NCBI GenBank assembly: GCA_947245315.1
Contig: CAMXNV010000020.1
Span: forward strand, 1-17,075
From: an uncultured Oscillibacter sp.
GTDB taxonomy: Bacteria; Bacillota; Clostridia; Oscillospirales; Oscillospiraceae
Length of the DNA stretch: 17,075 bases
Direction of reading: 5' to 3'
In this document: positions 14,080 through 17,075 of the stretch, in pieces
Numbering within the stretch: the first letter of the stretch is position 1
How the letters are laid out: each line of letters starts with the position of its first letter
Position numbers and translations under genes: made by a program
The notes under the pieces: generated by a model
Database searches by the model: none
What the model saw: the letters and a program-made list of their open reading frames with translations, nothing else
Told to the model about the DNA's origin: nothing

Positions 14080-15381
14080 TCACTCCCGGCTCAGGCAGCC
14101 CAGGAGGACCCGGCCCTGTCCGTCGGAGGGGTTGGCGAAGGAAATCCGGGCATCGTCCCGGCTCCGCCCCGCCAGCAGCAGCAGCTCGCCGTCCCCCGGC
14201 GCGATGGTCCAGCACCGCCGCCGGGTCTCGCCCCCCGGCCAGCCGGGCCCCTGGCCCTCCAGCTTCTCCAGCCGGGGGCGGCCCTCTCCGTCCGGGTACT
14301 CCAGGCCCACCCAGGCGGGCTGGTAGAGCCCGGCGAAGCCGGTGTTCTCGATCTCCACCTCCACCCGGCAGCAGCCCTCCCGGCGGTCCTCTGTGAGGGA
14401 GACGCCCCGGACCACCAGCCGGTAGCCCAGATGGGCTCCCACATAGTCAAACAGGCTCTTCTCCCCCCAGACGCCCCGAAGGGGGCAGCGCTGCCGCCGC
14501 CAGAGGTCCAGCAGCCTCTGGTCGTGGGTCCGGTTCAGGTAGGTGACCCCCGTCTTCCGGAGGACCTCCAGCACCTCCTCGGGGCCCAGCCGGCAGTCCT
14601 CCCCCCAGACGGCCTCGCCGCCGTAGGGGGCCTGGAGGCTGAGGGCGTTTAAAAAGTCCAGCTCATCCTCCCGCCGCCAGGGGCTGTCCCAGGAGGTCTC
14701 CTCCCGGCGCTTCGTGCCGTAGGTCCCCAGGTGGTCCGGGGAGCCGAACATCCCGTCGTCAAAGAGGCCCATGTTGTCGGTGCAGGCGGTTCCCTCCTTC
14801 TCCCCGTGGAGCCGCCTCCACTGGGAGGGGCGGCGGACCGCCAGCCAGGTCCCCTCCCCCCGGCGGGCCCGGAGGACCTCGGCCATCTGCCGCAGCTGCT
14901 CCCGGGAGAGGAAGCGGGAGCTGTGCATCTCCCCCCAGCTGCCCACCAGCATCCCCTGGTACACGAAAACCGCGGGGCAGGGCCGGAGGGCCCCGGCGAG
15001 CTGCTCCAGGTGGGCCAGCACCTGGGCGAAGAAGAAGGGCTCCCGCTCCGGGGCCCGGCCCTGCCGGTCGTAGACCGCCCGGACGACGCAGTCGTAGTGC
15101 CGCTCCGCGAAGTAGTCCAGCACCCGGGTCACCCGCCCCAGGGCGGCGGCGTCCAGGTCCCGCTCCCGGTAGCTCCCGATGTCGAACAGCACCAGGGCCA
15201 GGGCGTCCTGGGGCTCCAGGCACCAGCCCAGCTCCTCCAGGTCCGGCTCCCGGTCCACCGGGAAGGTGTGAATCTGATACCAGCCCCGGGCGGGGTTCCG
15301 CAGTGCCTCCGTGGTCTCCGGCAGCTCCGCCGGGCTAAAGCGCACCCGGTCCTGCCGGGGCTTAAAGAACGGGAGCTTCAT
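14080..15381 (-). CDS. DUF4874/DUF4832-type protein without signal peptide, paralogue of the next gene
   Basis: 433 aa, with all core motifs of the secreted paralogue in the same order: NPARGWYQIH (29-38), LVLFDIGSYRERD, VYQGMLVGSWGEMHSSRFLS (140-159), LAVRRPSQWR, MGLFDDGMFGS (204-214), LGTYGTK, TYLNRTH (280-286), HLGYRLVVR, and NTGFAGLYQP (346-355) in a beta-rich C-terminal domain. E151 and D208/D209 align with the candidate acids of the paralogue. The N-terminus (MKLPFFKPRQDRVRF) is charged with no hydrophobic stretch, so a cytosolic location is predicted. The start is firm: GGAGGT 5-6 nt upstream of ATG 15381, which lies within the last 20 nt of the GT2 gene. The secreted paralogue follows about 40 nt after the stop. 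No function is established. Confidence 0.85.
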   Translation of the reverse strand: MKLPFFKPRQDRVRFSPAELPETTEALRNPARGWYQIHTFPVDREPDLEELGWCLEPQDALALVLFDIGSYRERDLDAAALGRVTRVLDYFAERHYDCVVRAVYDRQGRAPEREPFFFAQVLAHLEQLAGALRPCPAVFVYQGMLVGSWGEMHSSRFLSREQLRQMAEVLRARRGEGTWLAVRRPSQWRRLHGEKEGTACTDNMGLFDDGMFGSPDHLGTYGTKRREETSWDSPWRREDELDFLNALSLQAPYGGEAVWGEDCRLGPEEVLEVLRKTGVTYLNRTHDQRLLDLWRRQRCPLRGVWGEKSLFDYVGAHLGYRLVVRGVSLTEDRREGCCRVEVEIENTGFAGLYQPAWVGLEYPDGEGRPRLEKLEGQGPGWPGGETRRRCWTIAPGDGELLLLAGRSRDDARISFANPSDGQGRVLLGCLSRE

Positions 15382-16129
15382 CCAAACCTCCCTGATCCAT
15401 GTGGAACAGCCGGATGCGGACCCACACCGCAGCCATGGAGAAGACCATGCGGAACATGTACACCACCGGCTTCAAGCCGGAGTGCATGCTGACCCCCTCC
15501 AGCCGGGGGTACATCACCGCCGGAATCTCCTTCACCCGGAAGCCCAGCAGCATCATCTGCATCAGCATGTTGGCGTCGGGATAGCGGTCGTCAAAGTGGT
15601 TGTAGCCCGCGTAGTAGGAGAAGGCCCGCCGGTTCAGCCCCTGGAGGCCGGTGGTGGGGTCCATGATCTTCTTCCCAGAGCCCAGCCGGATCAGCAGCCG
15701 GAAGGGCACGTAGGCGATCCGCTTCAGCAGGGAGACGGGGTAGCTGACGCTGCCCTCCAGGAAGCGGGAGCCCAGCACGATGTCCGGCCTCTCCCCCTCA
15801 CCCTCGACTAACTGCCGGTACAGCAGCTCCGCGTTGCAGGCGTCGTGCTGCCCGTCCGCGTCCATCTGGATCACGTAGTCATAGCCCCGCTTCACCGCGT
15901 ATTTATAGCCGATCTGCAAGCCGCTCCCATAGCCCAGATTGTACACGTTGGTCACCACGGCGCAGCCCCGCTCCCGGGCAATCTGGGCGGTCCGGTCGGT
16001 GGACGCGTCGTCGACGACCAGCAGGTCCGCCCGGTCCGCCAGCTCCGACCGGCCCAGGCTGTCCAAAAAAGCCCCAATGTTCTTCTCCTCGTTATAGGCT
16101 GGAATGATGATCAGCAAGGACCTCCTCAT
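15362..16129 (-). CDS. DPM1-like family 2 glycosyltransferase (polyprenyl-phosphate sugar type)
   Basis: 255 aa. A GT-A domain begins at the N-terminus with LLIIIPAYNEEKNIGAFL (5-22), then VVDDASTDRT (38-47), NLGYGSGLQIGYKYA, and the characteristic DADGQH (90-95) of the dolichol-phosphate mannose synthase / polyprenyl-phosphate glycosyltransferase group. KIMDPTTGLQGLNRRA is another hallmark of this subgroup. These enzymes commonly load a sugar on a polyprenyl phosphate; some instead transfer it to a lipid-linked acceptor. There are no clear C-terminal transmembrane helices, although the end (about 215-245) is moderately hydrophobic and may touch the membrane. GGAGGAAGGA immediately precedes ATG 16129. 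The start lies inside the upstream GT4 gene (38-nt overlap) and the end overlaps the DUF4832 gene by 20 nt, so translation is likely coupled on both sides. Confidence 0.92.
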   Translation of the reverse strand: MRRSLLIIIPAYNEEKNIGAFLDSLGRSELADRADLLVVDDASTDRTAQIARERGCAVVTNVYNLGYGSGLQIGYKYAVKRGYDYVIQMDADGQHDACNAELLYRQLVEGEGERPDIVLGSRFLEGSVSYPVSLLKRIAYVPFRLLIRLGSGKKIMDPTTGLQGLNRRAFSYYAGYNHFDDRYPDANMLMQMMLLGFRVKEIPAVMYPRLEGVSMHSGLKPVVYMFRMVFSMAAVWVRIRLFHMDQGGLDEAPVL

Positions 16130-17075
16130 GGTTCCTTCCTCCCTCCGCCGCTTCCAAAAGGGAAAGCAGCTTTTTCAGCTCCTCCGCGTCCGCCTGCCGC
16201 CTCCGGGCCGCGGCCCGGCCCAGCCGTTCCCGCAGGTCCCGGTCGCCCAGCAGCGTCCGCACCGAGGCGCACACGGCCTCCGGCGTCAAATCGCACATGA
16301 GCCCGTCCACGCCGTGCTCCACCTGCTCCCGGTTGCCGCTGCAATCCGAGGCCACGATGGCCTTCCCCAGGATCTGGGCCTCCTGAATGGCGATGCTCTT
16401 GCCCTCGTAGCGGCTGGCGTGGACGTAGAGGTCCGCCTGCCGCAGGTAGGGATAGGGGTTCTCCACCGTCCCGGGCAGCAGGAAGTCCTTCTCCAGCCCC
16501 AGGGCGCGGATTTTGCCTTTCAGGAAGGTCCTCTGGCTTCCCTCCCCCAGCACGTACCAGCGCACCGGCTCCCCGGCGTCCTTTAAGAGCCGGGCCGCCT
16601 GGACGGAAATCTCCAGGGCCTTTTCCCGGGCCAGCCGTCCCAGGGTCAGGATGCGGAAGCCCTCGAACCCGTCGGCAAAGCCGCCGGGGAGCAGGGCGCG
16701 GCTATGAATCCGCTCCTGATCCAATATGTTGTACAAAATCTCCACTCGGTTCCGGTACTCCGGGTACGTCTTCAAAAAGACGTCCCTCACCTCATTGGAC
16801 ACGGGGAACACCCGGTCAAACTTTTGATAGCAATCCAGGTCCAGCGCCGGGGTATAGCCCGCCCGCTCATAGTTCACATGAACGAAGGCCGCCTTCCGCC
16901 GGGCCTCCACATGGTCGGCCACATAGTAGGTGGACCCTCCCTCGTGGAAAGCCACCGCCAAGTCATAAACGGTCTCCAGGCGCTGGCCTCCGTCCGACAG
17001 CACCCGCCACAGCAGTTTGTCCGGCTGGACGCGCCCCTCCCGCAGCATGCGCCAGAGGTTCCGGCAGAGATAGGG
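16092..17075 (-). CDS. Family 4 glycosyltransferase (GT-B), 5' end outside the window
   Basis: The frame is open through the last base of the window, so only the C-terminal 327 residues are present. ATG 17048 is probably internal, since the sequence before it (PYLCRNLWR) reads on without a stop. Seen: YDLAVAFHEGGSTYYVADHV, FVHVNYERAGY, the donor-domain strand ILTLGRLAREKALEISVQAA, WYVLGEGSQR, LLPGTVENPYPYLRQADLYVHASRYEG, and the GT4 EX7E motif in EGKSIAIQEA, followed by GKAIVASDCSGNREQV and the GVDGLM end motif. It is a cytoplasmic retaining-type glycosyltransferase for a surface glycan, sugar unknown. It is the most upstream gene of the operon visible here and overlaps the DPM1-like gene by 38 nt. 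Confidence 0.92.
   Translation of the reverse strand, partial: PYLCRNLWRMLREGRVQPDKLLWRVLSDGGQRLETVYDLAVAFHEGGSTYYVADHVEARRKAAFVHVNYERAGYTPALDLDCYQKFDRVFPVSNEVRDVFLKTYPEYRNRVEILYNILDQERIHSRALLPGGFADGFEGFRILTLGRLAREKALEISVQAARLLKDAGEPVRWYVLGEGSQRTFLKGKIRALGLEKDFLLPGTVENPYPYLRQADLYVHASRYEGKSIAIQEAQILGKAIVASDCSGNREQVEHGVDGLMCDLTPEAVCASVRTLLGDRDLRERLGRAAARRRQADAEELKKLLSLLEAAEGGRNHEEVLADHHSSL

Noticed and set aside
3046..14082. Reassigned code in which TGA means Trp
   Set aside because: Several intact genes end with TGA at natural C-termini (for example at 3046, 4128, 5738, 12606 and 14080), and Trp is written TGG throughout.

Overview
The window reads as chromosome of a GC-rich anaerobic Firmicute, most likely an Oscillospiraceae-type gut clostridium (Flavonifractor, Oscillibacter or Lawsonibacter relatives). 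This is an inference from several things seen together: a split-subunit PorA/PorB pyruvate:ferredoxin oxidoreductase, SLH surface domains, strong AGGAGG-type ribosome binding sites, sigma-A type promoters in very GC-rich coding DNA, and a hairpin-rich intergenic repeat. I saw no rRNA, tRNA, CRISPR array, transposase or phage gene.

Layout. (1) 1-1787, plus strand: the 3' part of porA and complete porB, closed by a strong intrinsic terminator. (2) 1887-5240: a small glycosyltransferase island. A single GT2 gene on the plus strand has its own promoter and a hairpin-rich leader. It converges, through a shared bidirectional terminator, on a two-gene minus-strand operon of tandem-duplicated GT2 paralogues, both 346 aa and joined by a 4-nt stop/start overlap with a TTG start. 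(3) 5294-5928: an XRE-type regulator (plus strand) with a near-consensus promoter flanked by two palindromes, then an intergenic hairpin repeat and a strong terminator. (4) 5948-9917, minus strand: a surface-protein operon. A long leader precedes a secreted FecR / InlB-type-repeat / LRR protein, followed by an SLH + NHL-repeat protein that is split by one in-frame TGA. (5) 9969-17075, minus strand: a tightly packed exopolysaccharide operon. In transcription order it holds a GT4 glycosyltransferase (5' end outside the window), a DPM1-like GT2, two tandem DUF4874/DUF4832-type putative glycosidases (one cytosolic-looking, one secreted), a Stealth-family sugar-phosphate transferase and a Wzx-like flippase, then a terminator.

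How they may work together. Region 5 looks like the assembly and export part of a surface glycan pathway: two glycosyltransferases and a Stealth enzyme would build a phosphodiester-containing glycan, the flippase would move lipid-linked units outward, and the DUF4832-type proteins might trim or handle the glycan on either side of the membrane. No nucleotide-sugar synthesis gene, initiating phosphoglycosyltransferase or Wzy polymerase is visible, so the pathway needs genes outside the window. Region 4 would supply wall-attached proteins. The least ordinary items are the secreted/cytosolic DUF4832 pair beside Stealth and Wzx, the single TGA in the SLH-NHL gene, the long structured leader of the FecR gene, and the AT-richer 3' end of that gene.
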